From NCBI RefSeq assembly GCF_029873215.1, contig NZ_CP123620.1:1860001-1924000 (forward strand): a DNA stretch of 64,000 nucleotides. Reading direction: 5' to 3'. A model generated the notes under the pieces. It did no database searches and was not told the DNA's origin. It was given only the letters and a program-made list of their open reading frames with translations. Source of the stretch: Nocardioides sp. BP30. GTDB lineage: Bacteria > Actinomycetota > Actinomycetes > Propionibacteriales > Nocardioidaceae. Positions 42,735 through 52,530 of this stretch are shown piece by piece. Both the position numbers and the translations under genes were made by a program. Position 1 is the stretch's first letter. Each line of letters starts with the position of its first letter.

Positions 42735-45230
42735 TCAGTGCGCGCCGGCGCCCGACTGCAACGCGCTCACCGGGCCGCTGCAGGCGTCGATCGGCTGCGC
42801 GAGCGGTACGCCGGAGCCATCGCGGCGGCCGTCCGCGGGCGGCAGCTCGACGGGCGCGCCGCTGCTGGCCGCTGCCCGCGCAGGGGCCGGACCCGCCCAG
42901 GCGAAGATCAGACTGTCCTCGCCCTTGAGGTAGCGCTGGCAGCGCACGCCGCCGGTCGCGCGCCCCTTGCTGGGGTATTCGCTGAAGGGCGTCACCTTGA
43001 CCGAGCCGGTCTCCGTGCCGGGCAGCGCGGTGGAGGCACCGGCCACGGTGACCACCGACGCGCCGTCGGGGCCGGCCGGGTCGAACGCCCCGAAGAAGAC
43101 CACCCGCGAGCCGTGCGCCACCCGCACGCCGGCGATGCCACCGCCGGAGCGGCCCTGAGGGCGCACCTGGTCGGCGGTGAAGTGCAGGAGCTGCGCATCG
43201 GAGGTGACGAAGCAGAGCGTCTCCTCGCCGGTCCGCAGCTGGACGGCGCCGACGACCTCGTCGCCGTCGGCCAGGCGGATGACCTCCCACTCGTCCTTGT
43301 TCAGCACCTCGGGGTTGACCCGCTTGACGGTGCCGAGCCGGGTGCCGAGCGCGAGGCCCGGTCCGTCGGCGACCAGCGTGCACAGCCCCAGCGCGCGCTC
43401 GCCCGGATCCAGCGAGAGCAGCGCGCTCAGCGGCAGGCCGCCCTGGAGGTTGGGCTCGCCGGCCGTGGGCGGGATGGCCGGGAGATCGAGCACGCCGAGC
43501 CGGAGCAGCCGGCCCTGCGAGGTCAGCACGCCGATGTCGGCGCGGGCGGTCGTCGCGACCGCCGAGACGATCACGTCGTGGTTGGCGCGGGCGCCGCCCT
43601 CCGAGCTGCCCAGCGGCTCGTCGCCCTGCGTGCGAGCGAGCAGTCCCGTCGAGCTGAGCAGGGCGTAGCAGGGGTCGTCGGCCACCTCCAGGGGCGTCGA
43701 CGCAGCGGCGGCCGCCGCCGTACCGGCCGAGGAGAGCAGCACCGTGCGGCGAGGGGTGCCGTAGGTCTTGGCGACCTCGGCGAGCTCGTCGGAGACGACC
43801 TTGCGCAGCAGCGTGTCGTCGCTGAGGATCGCGTCGAGCTGCTCGATGGTCGCCTGGAGCTCGGACTGCTCCTTCTCCAGCTCGATGCGGGAGAACCTGG
43901 TGAGCCGGCGCAGCGCCATGTCGAGGATGTACTCGGCCTGGAGCTCGGAGAGGTCGAACACGCTCATCAGCCGCTCCTTGGCGGCCGGCGCGTTGTCGCT
44001 GGAACGGATCAGCTGGATGACCTCGTCGATGTCGAGGATGGCCAGCAGCAGACCCTCGACCAGGTGCAGCCGCGCGGCCGCCTTGTCCCGCCGGAACTGC
44101 GAGCGTCGGCGCACGACCTCGTAGCGATGGCCGAGGAAGACCTCCAGCAGGGCCTTGAGCCCGAGCGTGCGGGGCTGCCCGTCGACCAGCGCCACGTTGT
44201 TGATCCCGAAGGAGTCCTCCAGCGGCGTCTGCTTGTAGAGCTGCTCGAGGAGAGCCTCGGGGACGAACCCGTTCTTGACCTCGATCACCAGCCGGGTGCC
44301 GTGGGTCTTGTCGGTCAGGTCGACCAGATCGCTGATGCCCTGCAGCTTCTTGGCCTGGACCAGCTGCTTGACCCGCTCCATCACCTTCTCGGTGCCGACG
44401 CCGTACGGCAGCTCGGTCACCACGATGCCCTTGCGCCGGCCCACCGGCTCCACGCGGGCGGTCGCGCGGATCTTGAACGTGCCTCGACCGGTCTCGTAGG
44501 CGTCCCGGATGCCGTCCAGGCCCACGATGGTGCCGCCGGTCGGGAGGTCGGGGCCGGGGATGAACCGCATCAGCTCGTCGAGGTCCGCCTGCGGGCGGGT
44601 GATCAGGTGGCGGCAGGCCGCGACCACCTCGACGAGGTTGTGGGGCGCCATGTTGGTCGCCATGCCCACCGCGATGCCGGAGGCGCCGTTGACCAGCAGG
44701 TTGGGCAGTGCGGCCGGCAGGACGGTCGGCTCCAGCTCGCGGGAGTCGTAGTTGGGCCGGAAGTCGACGGTGTTCTCGTCGATGCTCGCCGTCATCGCGA
44801 CAGCCGGCGGCGCCATCCGGCACTCGGTGTAGCGCATCGCCGCAGCGCCGGAGACGCCGTCGGGGGAGCCGAAGTTGCCGTGCCCGTCGACCATCGGCAG
44901 CCGCATCACCCACGGCTGGACGAGCCGGACGAGCGCGTCGTAGATGGCGCCGTCGCCGTGCGGGTGCAGGCGACCCATCACCTCGCCGACCACGCGGGCC
45001 GACTTGACGTGGCCGCGGTCGGGCAGCAGCCGCATGTCGTTCATGGTGTAGAGGATCCGGCGCTGGACGGGCTTGAGACCGTCTCGGGCATCGGGCAGGG
45101 CGCGCGAGTAGATGACCGAGTAGGCGTACTCCAGGAAGGACGACTGCATCTCGTCCTTGATGTCGGTGTCGAGGATGTGCTCCTCGAAGTCGTCATCCGG
45201 GAGCTCCTGCTGGGTCTTGCTGCGTGCCAT
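42735..45230 (-). CDS. parC: DNA topoisomerase IV subunit A (GyrA/ParC type)
   Basis: This 831-residue subunit breaks and rejoins DNA. It has the winged-helix/QRDR region ([37 protein letters not shown]) and the catalytic Tyr in [10 protein letters not shown]. The tower and coiled-coil domains follow ([30 protein letters not shown]). The C-terminal domain (about 510-800) is a propeller-like region without a clear GyrA-box, which favours topoisomerase IV over gyrase. Starts at 45230 and 45239 are both possible. With parE it should decatenate replicated chromosomes. Confidence 0.93.
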   Translation of the reverse strand: MARSKTQQELPDDDFEEHILDTDIKDEMQSSFLEYAYSVIYSRALPDARDGLKPVQRRILYTMNDMRLLPDRGHVKSARVVGEVMGRLHPHGDGAIYDALVRLVQPWVMRLPMVDGHGNFGSPDGVSGAAAMRYTECRMAPPAVAMTASIDENTVDFRPNYDSRELEPTVLPAALPNLLVNGASGIAVGMATNMAPHNLVEVVAACRHLITRPQADLDELMRFIPGPDLPTGGTIVGLDGIRDAYETGRGTFKIRATARVEPVGRRKGIVVTELPYGVGTEKVMERVKQLVQAKKLQGISDLVDLTDKTHGTRLVIEVKNGFVPEALLEQLYKQTPLEDSFGINNVALVDGQPRTLGLKALLEVFLGHRYEVVRRRSQFRRDKAAARLHLVEGLLLAILDIDEVIQLIRSSDNAPAAKERLMSVFDLSELQAEYILDMALRRLTRFSRIELEKEQSELQATIEQLDAILSDDTLLRKVVSDELAEVAKTYGTPRRTVLLSSAGTAAAAAASTPLEVADDPCYALLSSTGLLARTQGDEPLGSSEGGARANHDVIVSAVATTARADIGVLTSQGRLLRLGVLDLPAIPPTAGEPNLQGGLPLSALLSLDPGERALGLCTLVADGPGLALGTRLGTVKRVNPEVLNKDEWEVIRLADGDEVVGAVQLRTGEETLCFVTSDAQLLHFTADQVRPQGRSGGGIAGVRVAHGSRVVFFGAFDPAGPDGASVVTVAGASTALPGTETGSVKVTPFSEYPSKGRATGGVRCQRYLKGEDSLIFAWAGPAPARAAASSGAPVELPPADGRRDGSGVPLAQPIDACSGPVSALQSGAGAH

Positions 45231-45299
45231 GGGGCGCATTCTCCCTGGTGGCACCGACAGTTCGGCTGCAGGCCACGCCGTACCGGGCCGCGGCCCCGC

Positions 45300-45305
45300 T
45301 AGATT
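45300..45305 (+). promoter_or_regulatory. -10 element of a leaderless promoter of the GNAT/acyl-CoA synthetase gene
   Basis: TAGATT ends 6 nt before the GTG at 45312, in the 81-bp divergent gap with parC. Confidence 0.55.
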
Positions 45306-45311
45306 TGCGCT

Positions 45312-48020
45312 GTGACCTCGCAGGACGCCCCCACCTACCCGGCGCACTGGACCGCCGATGTCCTGCTGCGCGACGGCCGCACCGCCCACATCCGGCCGGT
45401 GACTCCCGACGACAAGGAGCTCCTGGTCGAGTTCTACGCCCGGGTCTCGGACGAGTCGAAGTACTACCGGTTCTTCTCACCGATGCCGGTCCTGTCCGAG
45501 AAGGACGTGGACCGCTTCACCGAGGTCGACTACGTCGACCGGGTGGCGTTCGTGCTGACCCTGCGCGGCCGGATGATCGCCATCGGCCGCTACGACGTCG
45601 TCCGGGCGGGCGAGGCGGAGGTCGCCTTCCTGGTGGAGGATGCCTACCAGGGTCGCGGCATCGGCCAGCTGCTGCTCGAGCACCTGGCGCAGGCGGCCCG
45701 GGAGCGCGGGGTGCAGCGGTTCGTGGCCGAGGTGCTGCCCGACAACCACCGGATGATCCAGACCTTCCGCGACGCCGGCTACAAGGTGGCCAGCGGCTAC
45801 GAGGACGGCGTGATCTCGCTGGAGTTCCCGATCGAGGTCACCGACACCGCCATCGGCGTCCTCGCGGCGCGCGAGCACGAGGCGGAGGCCGCCTCGATCC
45901 ACCGGTTCTTCAACCCCCGCAGCGTGGCGATCATCGGCGCCTCCCGCCGCCAGGAGACGGTCGGGCAGCTGATCGTGCGCAACCTGGTCACCGGCGACTT
46001 CACCGGCCGGGTCTACGTCGTCAACCCGAACACCACGGCGGTCAGCGGGATGCCGGCGTACAAGTCCGTGGCCGAGATCCCCGGCGACGTCGACGTGGCG
46101 ATCGTGGCGGTGCCGGCCGAGGCGGTGCAGGAGGTCGTCCTCGACTGCGCCGCCAAGGGCGTGCACGGCCTGGTCGTGATCTCCAGCGGCTTCGCCGAGA
46201 CGGGCGAGGAGGGCCGCCGCCGACAGCGTCGCCTGGTCGGCCTGTCCCGGTCCTACGGCCTGCGCCTGATCGGCCCGAACGCGCTGGGCATCATCAACAC
46301 CGACCCGCAGGTCTCGATCAACGCCTCGCTCGCCCCCACGATGCCGCCGCGCGGTCGCGCCGGGTTCTTCTGCCAGTCCGGCGCGCTGGGCAGCGCGATC
46401 CTGGAGAAGGTCAACAACCGCGGCCTCGGGCTGACCACCTTCGTCTCCGCGGGCAACCGTGCCGACGTCTCGGGCAACGACCTGCTCCAGTACTGGGAGG
46501 AGGACGAGTCGACCGAGGTCGTGATGATGTACCTCGAGTCGATCGGCAACCCGCGCAAGTTCTCCCGGATCGCCCGGCGCGTCTCGCTGCGCAAGCCCGT
46601 GGTGGCGGTCCGCTCCGGGCGCACCACCCAGGGCGTGCCGATGGGCCAGATGGTGCGCCGGATCGCGGCGCCGCCGCAGGCCGTGGACGCGATGTTCAAG
46701 CAGGCGGGCATCATCCAGGTCGACACGCTCGAGGACATGTTCGACGTCGCGCAGCTGCTGGCCCACCAGCCGTTGCCCCGCGGCCGCCGGGTCGCCATCG
46801 TCGGCAACTCCGACGCGCTCGGGCTGCTCGCAGCCGATGCCGCCGCCGGAGTCGGCCTCGCCGTCAACAAGCAGGTGGCGCTGCCCGCCGAGCCCTCGCC
46901 GGAGGACTTCGAGGACGCCCTCGACTCGGCGATCGACGATCCCGACGTGGACGCCGTGGTCGCCGTCTACATCCCGCCGCTCAACGTCTCCGGCGACGAG
47001 GTGGCGAACGTGCTGGCAGCGGTCGGCGAGCAGTCCGACAAGCCCCTGGTCACCTCCTTCCTCGGCGCGGAGGGCGTGCCCGAGCTGCTGCGCGTGCCCG
47101 ACGTCGCCGGCTCGACGGCCGGCCGGGGCTCGGTGCCGTCCTACTCCAGCGTGGAGAGTGCCGTCCGGGCGCTGGCCAAGGTCGTCGAGTACGCCGTGTG
47201 GCTGCGCAACGACGGTCCCGCCGAGTTCGAACAGGCCGACGCCGCCGACATCGTGGCCGCCAGGCGCCTGGTGCAGGACATCCTGCGCCGGCGACCCGCC
47301 GGGGGCGAGCTGGAGCGCGAGGAGGTCACCGGGCTGCTGGCGGCGTACGGCGTCGAGCTGTGGCCCTCGCGCGCTGTCGCGACACCGGAGGAGGCGATAG
47401 CGGCCGGCGCCGAGTTCGGGTGGGACGTGGTGCTGAAGGCGACGGCCGACCACCTCCGCGAGCGCCCCGACCAGGCCCACGTCGTGCAGCACATCCTCGG
47501 CGCCGCCGAGATGAGCGATGCCTGGCGGTTCCTGCTGGAGGCGATCGGCGAGCCCGACCCGGCCCATCGGACCGGCTTCGTCGTGCAGCCCAACGCGCGC
47601 CCCGGCGTACCGGTGACGATCCGCACCAGCGAGGACCCGCTCTTCGGTCCGGTCGTCTCCTTCGGCATGGCCGGCCCGCTGTCCGAGCTGGTCGGCGACA
47701 GGTCCTACCGGATCCCGCCGCTGACCAAGCGCGACGCCGCTGCGATGGTGCGCGAGGTGAAGGCCGCCCCGCTGCTGTTCGGCTACCGCGGTGCCGACGT
47801 GGTCGACGTCGAGGAGGTCGAGCGGCTGGTGCGCCGGGTGGCGCAGCTGCAGAACGACCTGCCGCAGGTCAGCGGCATCGAGCTCGGTCTCGTGCTCGTC
47901 GGCCTCGAGGGCGCGGCGGTCCTCACCGCCTCGGCACGGATCGACCCGGTCGACGACCCGCGGTCGGACTGGTTCGTGCGGCGGCTGACGGCCCCGGCCG
48001 CCGACACCCTTCCGTCCTAG
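45312..48020 (+). CDS. Protein lysine acyltransferase: GNAT domain fused to NDP-forming acyl-CoA synthetase-like domains
   Basis: This 902-residue protein begins with a GNAT domain (about 20-165; acetyl-CoA motif VEDAYQGRGIGQLLLEHLAQ), followed by a CoA-binding Rossmann domain (about 195-300, FNPRSVAIIGASRR), a ligase-CoA domain and an ATP-grasp domain (about 670-890). The order GNAT first is that of Streptomyces PatA-type enzymes; enteric Pat has GNAT last. The loop that holds the phospho-His in active acyl-CoA synthetases (SHTGA) is replaced here by IAAPPQAVDAMF, so the synthetase part is probably a sensor. It likely acetylates and silences acyl-CoA synthetases. Confidence 0.88.
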   Translation: MTSQDAPTYPAHWTADVLLRDGRTAHIRPVTPDDKELLVEFYARVSDESKYYRFFSPMPVLSEKDVDRFTEVDYVDRVAFVLTLRGRMIAIGRYDVVRAGEAEVAFLVEDAYQGRGIGQLLLEHLAQAARERGVQRFVAEVLPDNHRMIQTFRDAGYKVASGYEDGVISLEFPIEVTDTAIGVLAAREHEAEAASIHRFFNPRSVAIIGASRRQETVGQLIVRNLVTGDFTGRVYVVNPNTTAVSGMPAYKSVAEIPGDVDVAIVAVPAEAVQEVVLDCAAKGVHGLVVISSGFAETGEEGRRRQRRLVGLSRSYGLRLIGPNALGIINTDPQVSINASLAPTMPPRGRAGFFCQSGALGSAILEKVNNRGLGLTTFVSAGNRADVSGNDLLQYWEEDESTEVVMMYLESIGNPRKFSRIARRVSLRKPVVAVRSGRTTQGVPMGQMVRRIAAPPQAVDAMFKQAGIIQVDTLEDMFDVAQLLAHQPLPRGRRVAIVGNSDALGLLAADAAAGVGLAVNKQVALPAEPSPEDFEDALDSAIDDPDVDAVVAVYIPPLNVSGDEVANVLAAVGEQSDKPLVTSFLGAEGVPELLRVPDVAGSTAGRGSVPSYSSVESAVRALAKVVEYAVWLRNDGPAEFEQADAADIVAARRLVQDILRRRPAGGELEREEVTGLLAAYGVELWPSRAVATPEEAIAAGAEFGWDVVLKATADHLRERPDQAHVVQHILGAAEMSDAWRFLLEAIGEPDPAHRTGFVVQPNARPGVPVTIRTSEDPLFGPVVSFGMAGPLSELVGDRSYRIPPLTKRDAAAMVREVKAAPLLFGYRGADVVDVEEVERLVRRVAQLQNDLPQVSGIELGLVLVGLEGAAVLTASARIDPVDDPRSDWFVRRLTAPAADTLPS

Positions 48021-48053
48021 GGCCGTGTCGGCGACGGGTGAGAGACTGAGGCC

Positions 48054-48632
48054 ATGAGTTTCACAGACGTGGACCAGAGCCGCGAGCTGCGAGCGGAGAT
48101 CGAGCGCACCGGCTACTACCCCGAGGTGGTCTTCGACGGCGTGCGCACAGCCGTGGCCGGCGAGCAGGTCAGCGCCTACTTCGTCCATCACGAGCCGACC
48201 TTCGAGCACGACGAGGTACGGCGCCACCTCAGCGTCCTGGTGCTGACCCCGAGCCGGCTGATCCTCGCCCACACCGACGAGCACGCCGGTGACGACCTGC
48301 TGCCCGAGCCCTACACCTCGACCTCGACCGAGGCCGTCGCGCTCTCGGCGGTGAAGTCGGTGGTGGTGACCCGGATGGTCACCAACCCCGCCAAGGGCGC
48401 GGGTCGGGCCGCGGAGGCGGTGCTCACCATCGGGTGGGGAGCCGTCGGCCGGCTCGACCTGGAGCCCGCAGGCTGCGCCGACCCCAACTGCGAGGCCGAT
48501 CACGGCTACACCGGCTCGCTGTCCTCCGACGACTTCTCGCTGCGGGTCTCGGCCGCCGCCGACGGGGTCTCGGCGGTCACCCAGATGCTGGCCTTCGCCG
48601 AGTCGCTCTCGGCGCGCACCGGGCGCGCGTGA
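48054..48632 (+). CDS. DUF5998 family protein
   Basis: This 192-residue protein matches an actinobacterial family of unknown function. It has RAEIERTGYYPEVVFDGVRT near the N-terminus, a beta-rich centre (HLSVLVLTPSRLILAHTDEH) resembling a PH-like fold, and a CADPNCEADHGY segment with two Cys. The ATG at 48054 has GAGACT, a weak -10, 6 nt upstream. It is followed 13 bases later by the phosphodiesterase gene and is probably co-transcribed with it. Confidence 0.82.
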   Translation: MSFTDVDQSRELRAEIERTGYYPEVVFDGVRTAVAGEQVSAYFVHHEPTFEHDEVRRHLSVLVLTPSRLILAHTDEHAGDDLLPEPYTSTSTEAVALSAVKSVVVTRMVTNPAKGAGRAAEAVLTIGWGAVGRLDLEPAGCADPNCEADHGYTGSLSSDDFSLRVSAAADGVSAVTQMLAFAESLSARTGRA

Positions 48633-48645
48633 GCGGGCCCCGCGC

Positions 48646-49773
48646 GTGAGGCCCGGGCCCGATCCCACGTTCGTCCCCCCGGCGTACGCCGACCGGTCGC
48701 TGGGTGACGTGGTGCCGGCGATCGCCGCCGCCCTGGGGTGCGACGGCGTGCCCGCGGGGCTGCATCTGCCGAACGCGCCGGCGTACGTGGTGATGCTCAT
48801 CGACGGCCTGGGCGCCAGGCTGCTGGAGCGCTACGCGCACGCAGCCCCGTTCCTGTCCTCGCTGCTCGCCCACTCCGAGCCGGGGACCGCGGGTGTGCCG
48901 TCCACGACGGTGACCAGCCTGACCTCCTTCGGCACCGGGCTGACCCCGGGCTCGCACGGCCTGGTCGGGTACACCTCGCGCATCCCCGGGACCGACCACC
49001 TGCTCAACGCCCTGCAGTGGCGCAAGGACGTCGACCCGCTGGAGTGGCAGCCCAACACCACCGCGTTCCAGCGGCTGGTCGAGGGCGGCGCGAGCGTGAC
49101 GGTGGTGAACAAGCGCGAGTTCGAGGGGTCGGGGCTGACGGTGGCGGCGCACCGGGGCGCCGAGTTCGTCGGCGCGGACCGGGTCGGCGAGCGGATCGCC
49201 GCGGCGGTGGAGGCCTCCCGGCACCGGTGCTCGCTGACCTACCTCTACGACGGCGATCTCGACTGGACCGGCCATCGGCACGGGGTCGCGTCGGCGCCCT
49301 GGCTGCAGCAGCTCTCGATGATCGACGCCGAGGCCGAGCAGCTGCGCGACGCCCTGCCGCACAGCACCCGGCTCATGGTGGTGGCCGATCACGGCATGAT
49401 CGACTCCGCGCCCGAGCGGCGCATCGACGTCGACGAGCGGCTCGAGCTGCGCGACGGGGTGGCGCTGCTGGGCGGCGAGGCCCGGTTCCGCCACCTGTAC
49501 TGCGCCCGCGGGGCGGTCGGGGACGTGGTCGCCACCTGGCGCGAGGTGCTGGGCGAGCGCGCCGAGGTGATGACCCGCGAGGATGCCATCGCCGAGGGCT
49601 GGTTCGGATCCGTCGTGCCCGGCGTACTCCCGCGCCTGGGCGACGTGGTCGTCGCCTCCCGGGGCGACCATGCCGTGGTCTCCACCGTCGACTTCCCCTA
49701 CGAGAACACCCTGGTGGGCCTGCACGGCTCACTGACGGCCGACGAGATGCTGATCCCGATCCTGATCAGCTGA
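48646..49773 (+). CDS. Alkaline phosphatase superfamily phosphodiesterase/nucleotide pyrophosphatase
   Basis: This 375-residue protein has the metal-dependent phosphodiesterase signature: VVMLIDGLGARLLERY (metal-binding Asp), PSTTVTSLTSFGTGLTPGSH (Thr nucleophile), YDGDLDWTGHRHG (metal-binding Asp and His) and VVADHGMID (Asp-His). All key positions seem present. It lacks a signal peptide, so it should act in the cytoplasm or at the membrane face. The start is a GTG at 48646. Substrate may be a nucleotide diester; not decided by sequence. Confidence 0.88.
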   Translation: MRPGPDPTFVPPAYADRSLGDVVPAIAAALGCDGVPAGLHLPNAPAYVVMLIDGLGARLLERYAHAAPFLSSLLAHSEPGTAGVPSTTVTSLTSFGTGLTPGSHGLVGYTSRIPGTDHLLNALQWRKDVDPLEWQPNTTAFQRLVEGGASVTVVNKREFEGSGLTVAAHRGAEFVGADRVGERIAAAVEASRHRCSLTYLYDGDLDWTGHRHGVASAPWLQQLSMIDAEAEQLRDALPHSTRLMVVADHGMIDSAPERRIDVDERLELRDGVALLGGEARFRHLYCARGAVGDVVATWREVLGERAEVMTREDAIAEGWFGSVVPGVLPRLGDVVVASRGDHAVVSTVDFPYENTLVGLHGSLTADEMLIPILIS

Positions 49774-49797
49774 CCCCTCGTGGGAGGATCCTCGGTC

Positions 49798-50460
49798 GTG
49801 GCTTCGCTGACGTTCTTCACCGGCCCGATGGACTCGGGCAAGAGCACCCTCGCCCTGCAGACGAACCACAACCGTGCCGCTCGCGGCCTCGCGGGGCTCA
49901 TCTTCACCGCGCACGACCGGGCCGGGTCGGCGATGGTCTCCTCCCGCCTGGGGCTGACCCACGACGCCATCGAGGTGGCGCCCGAGTTCGACTTCTGGCG
50001 CTTCACGGTGGACGCGCTGACCCACGGCCGGCGGATCGACTACTTCATCTGCGACGAGGCCCAGTTCTACAGCCCTGTGCAGATCGACGCCCTCGCCAAG
50101 ATCGTCGACGAGCTGCAGATCGACGTCTTCTGCTTCGGCATCCTCACCGACTTCCGCACCCGGCTCTTCCCCGGATCGGCGCGGCTGGTCGAGCTCGCCG
50201 ACGCCACCCAGGTCCTCCAGGTGGAGGCGCTGTGCTGGTGCGGCAAGCGGGCGACCCACAACGCCCGGGTCGAGGACGGGATCATGGTCACCGAGGGCGA
50301 GGTGATCGTGGTGGGCGACACCGAGGAGGCGCCGCCGGCGCTCGACGAGCCGGGCGTCGTCTCCTATGAGGTCCTCTGCCGCCAGCACCACCGGCGCCGG
50401 ATGACGGCCGGTCGTGCTCGCGCTGTCTCGCTCGGCGCCGAGCCCCTGCCGTTCGACTGA
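49798..50460 (+). CDS. tdk: Thymidine kinase
   Basis: This 220-residue enzyme phosphorylates thymidine in the salvage pathway. It has the P-loop GPMDSGKST, the DEAQFY motif (DYFICDEAQFYSPVQID) with the catalytic Glu, the lasso-type zinc site (CWCGKRATHNAR and VLCRQHH) and the substrate loop region. A GGGAGG lies upstream; GTG at 49795 or 49798 are both possible. It ends 76 bases before the WXG100 genes and is the last core gene before the toxin island. Confidence 0.93.
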   Translation: MASLTFFTGPMDSGKSTLALQTNHNRAARGLAGLIFTAHDRAGSAMVSSRLGLTHDAIEVAPEFDFWRFTVDALTHGRRIDYFICDEAQFYSPVQIDALAKIVDELQIDVFCFGILTDFRTRLFPGSARLVELADATQVLQVEALCWCGKRATHNARVEDGIMVTEGEVIVVGDTEEAPPALDEPGVVSYEVLCRQHHRRRMTAGRARAVSLGAEPLPFD

Positions 50461-50536
50461 GGGCCGGTCGACTCGCCAGGTTTCGGTGGCGTTCGGGCGC
50501 GGTAGAACACGGAGGAACCTCGGGAAGGACCTCCAG

Positions 50537-50857
50537 ATGACGCTGCAAGCCGAGCTCGCCGCCCTCGACCGGGCAAGTCAGCAGATCGGCCAGATCCGTG
50601 CGGGTCTGGTCGACGAGCACACCACTTTGAAGACGCAGGTCGACGACCTGCTCGACGCGCGCTGGTCGGGGGAGGCGGCAGAGCAGTTCCGGACGGCCTG
50701 GACGCAGTGGTGCCAGGGCATGTCCGACGTCCTGTCCGGGCTGGGGCTGGAGAGCGCCGCGATAGCGGCCACGCGCGCGGAGTTGGCCGGCACCGACCGT
50801 GACCGCGCCGACGCGGCGCAGGCACTGCACCAGCGGCTCACGGACCGGCTGGGCTAG
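50537..50857 (+). CDS. WXG100/ESAT-6-like protein
   Basis: This 106-residue helical hairpin protein has the WSG turn (RWSGEAAEQF, residues about 43-52) and the hydrophobic periodicity of WXG100 proteins, which are carried by type VII (ESX) secretion. A GGGAAGG site precedes the ATG at 50537. It is three bases upstream of a second member of the family, so the two products probably form a heterodimer. No secretion machinery is encoded in the window. Confidence 0.8.
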   Translation: MTLQAELAALDRASQQIGQIRAGLVDEHTTLKTQVDDLLDARWSGEAAEQFRTAWTQWCQGMSDVLSGLGLESAAIAATRAELAGTDRDRADAAQALHQRLTDRLG

Positions 50858-50860
50858 GCG

Positions 50861-51157
50861 ATGACAGCGTTCAAGGTCGACCTCGATGAGCTGGACCATG
50901 TCGTCAGCAGCCTGGAGACGTTCAGCACAGCGCTCGCCGCCCGGCTCACCGACCTGCAGAGCACTGTCGACGCCTTGCAGCAGGACTGGCTCGGCGAGGC
51001 CGCCGAGGCGCAGGCCCTCGCGCAGGCGCGGCTCGCGAAGGGGGGCCGGGAGATCCACGCCGCGGTGCTGGAGCTGCACCAGGCGGCCCGACAGGCGCAC
51101 GCGTCCTACTCGGCCGCGGTCCGGGCCAACTCCTCGACTTGGAAGCAGTTGCGCTGA
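50861..51157 (+). CDS. WXG100-family protein, partner
   Basis: This 98-residue protein has a WLG turn (QDWLGEAAEAQALAQ, residues about 42-56) between two helices. With the preceding gene it should form a four-helix-bundle dimer. Its stop overlaps the start of the large toxin gene (TGATG), so the pair is translationally linked to the toxin and is likely its type VII secretion partner or chaperone. That role is inferred from known LXG/WXG effector loci. Confidence 0.8.
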   Translation: MTAFKVDLDELDHVVSSLETFSTALAARLTDLQSTVDALQQDWLGEAAEAQALAQARLAKGGREIHAAVLELHQAARQAHASYSAAVRANSSTWKQLR

Positions 51158-52530
51158 TGCTGCCGGTGGAGGTCGACAGCACGGGTTACGTTGATGCGGT
51201 CGGCCAGTTGGCCGGTGCCAATCGGGCCGTTGTGGACGCGGTCGACTCGCTGACCGATGTTCTCTATGCCAGTGGTGCGATGGCCGGTACCGATACCGGT
51301 GGAGAGGAGTGGGCCCGGCAGTACGATCCCGCCGCGGCCCAGCTGGTGCAGGCCGGCTGCTCGATGGGCGATGCGCTGGCGAATATGGCGAATCTGCTCA
51401 ATGGCTCGTTGGCCAACCATGAGGGTGCCGAGCATGCCGCGTTGATGTATCCCGGGATGCCGGCTGCGGCCAGTGGCGACACCGATCCTGCGCATGGCAC
51501 CGAGAGTCTCAGTGCGCCGGCGCCGCCCTCCGCGGCGGGTGGCACCGGTGACCAGCCGGGTTGGTGGCACTGGATCGCCGGCCATGTGGGTGGTCTGCTG
51601 TGGCCTGATGCCGATACCGGGAAGCTGCGCGGTGCGGGTGCGGCCTGGGTGAAGGCTGGAGCGTCGATCACTGATCAGCAGTATGCGGTCGATGCTGCCG
51701 ACGGTGCGCTGTATGCCATTGTCTCGCCGGAGATGGATGACGTGCATGGTGCGTGCCGGGAGATTTCGGGGCATCTGGGGACGTTGGGTGGGGCCTGTGC
51801 GGCGGTCGGGAAGGCGTGTGACGACTATGCGCGGCACGTTGATGACAAGCACAAGGAGATCGAGGATGAGCTGAGGAGCTTCATCGAGTGGACGATCGGG
51901 ATCGAGGCTGCTGGTGGGCTGTTGTCGGTTGTCACGGTCGGGATCTCGGAGGCGGCCGCTCAGGCGGCCGAGGGTGCTGAGGTGGCCAATGCCGCGTCCA
52001 AGGTCATCCGCATTCTCAATGAGCTGATCGAGCTGGCTCGCACCGTGAAGACGGCGATCGAGACGGCGATCAAGTCGATCGGTGAGGTGGTGCTCAAGCT
52101 CGGGAAGTTCGTCAACGCCAAGCTGGTCACGGCCCTGGAGAAGGCCGGGGTGGGCGTCGCGCGAGGGGAGCGGCCGGCAGCACTGCTGGCGGAACTCGAC
52201 CGCGAGGGAGTGAAGTTCAGTCGCGACGACGTGATGATGGTCTTCCGAGACTCCGACGGGCGGATCGTGTTTCTTGAGAAGGGCAACGCGAATGCCGGCT
52301 TCGAGCACATCCTTGGCGAACATGCGGACGACTTCGTCAAGGCGGGCATACCCAAGAGTGAGATTCAGTCGGTGATCAAGCAGGCACTCACCGACGGAAA
52401 TGTCGTCGGAACGCAGGGGCGCGGGCGGCTGATCTATGAGGTCACGGTCGACGGCGAGGTGCGACACGTCGCCATCACCGTCGGCAAGAATGGCTATATC
52501 GTCGGGGCGAATCCAAGGAGCGTGAAGTGA
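51157..52530 (+). CDS. Predicted polymorphic toxin, type VII-secretion style
   Basis: This 457-residue modular protein has an N-terminal helical region (about 1-90, with VDAVDSLTDVLYAS) similar in style to WXG-like targeting domains, a Pro/Ala/Gly linker, a helical middle (about 150-330, ending in VLKLGKFVNAKLVTALEKAG) with one hydrophobic stretch (AAGGLLSVVTVGISEAAAQA), and a C-terminal domain of about 107 residues starting near GVKFSRDDVMMVF. The C-terminal domain has FEHILGEHADDF (His384, His389), IYEVTVDGEVRHVAITVG and a final GYIVGANP, suggesting a small nuclease-like fold of the BECR kind; I cannot name it. More A/T third positions than the neighbours suggest transfer. A candidate immunity gene follows directly. 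Confidence 0.7.
   Translation: MLPVEVDSTGYVDAVGQLAGANRAVVDAVDSLTDVLYASGAMAGTDTGGEEWARQYDPAAAQLVQAGCSMGDALANMANLLNGSLANHEGAEHAALMYPGMPAAASGDTDPAHGTESLSAPAPPSAAGGTGDQPGWWHWIAGHVGGLLWPDADTGKLRGAGAAWVKAGASITDQQYAVDAADGALYAIVSPEMDDVHGACREISGHLGTLGGACAAVGKACDDYARHVDDKHKEIEDELRSFIEWTIGIEAAGGLLSVVTVGISEAAAQAAEGAEVANAASKVIRILNELIELARTVKTAIETAIKSIGEVVLKLGKFVNAKLVTALEKAGVGVARGERPAALLAELDREGVKFSRDDVMMVFRDSDGRIVFLEKGNANAGFEHILGEHADDFVKAGIPKSEIQSVIKQALTDGNVVGTQGRGRLIYEVTVDGEVRHVAITVGKNGYIVGANPRSVK

Noticed and set aside
45477..48800. 1107-codon minus-strand frame
   Set aside because: Shadow of the GNAT/acyl-CoA synthetase gene, whose plus-strand product has clear domains.
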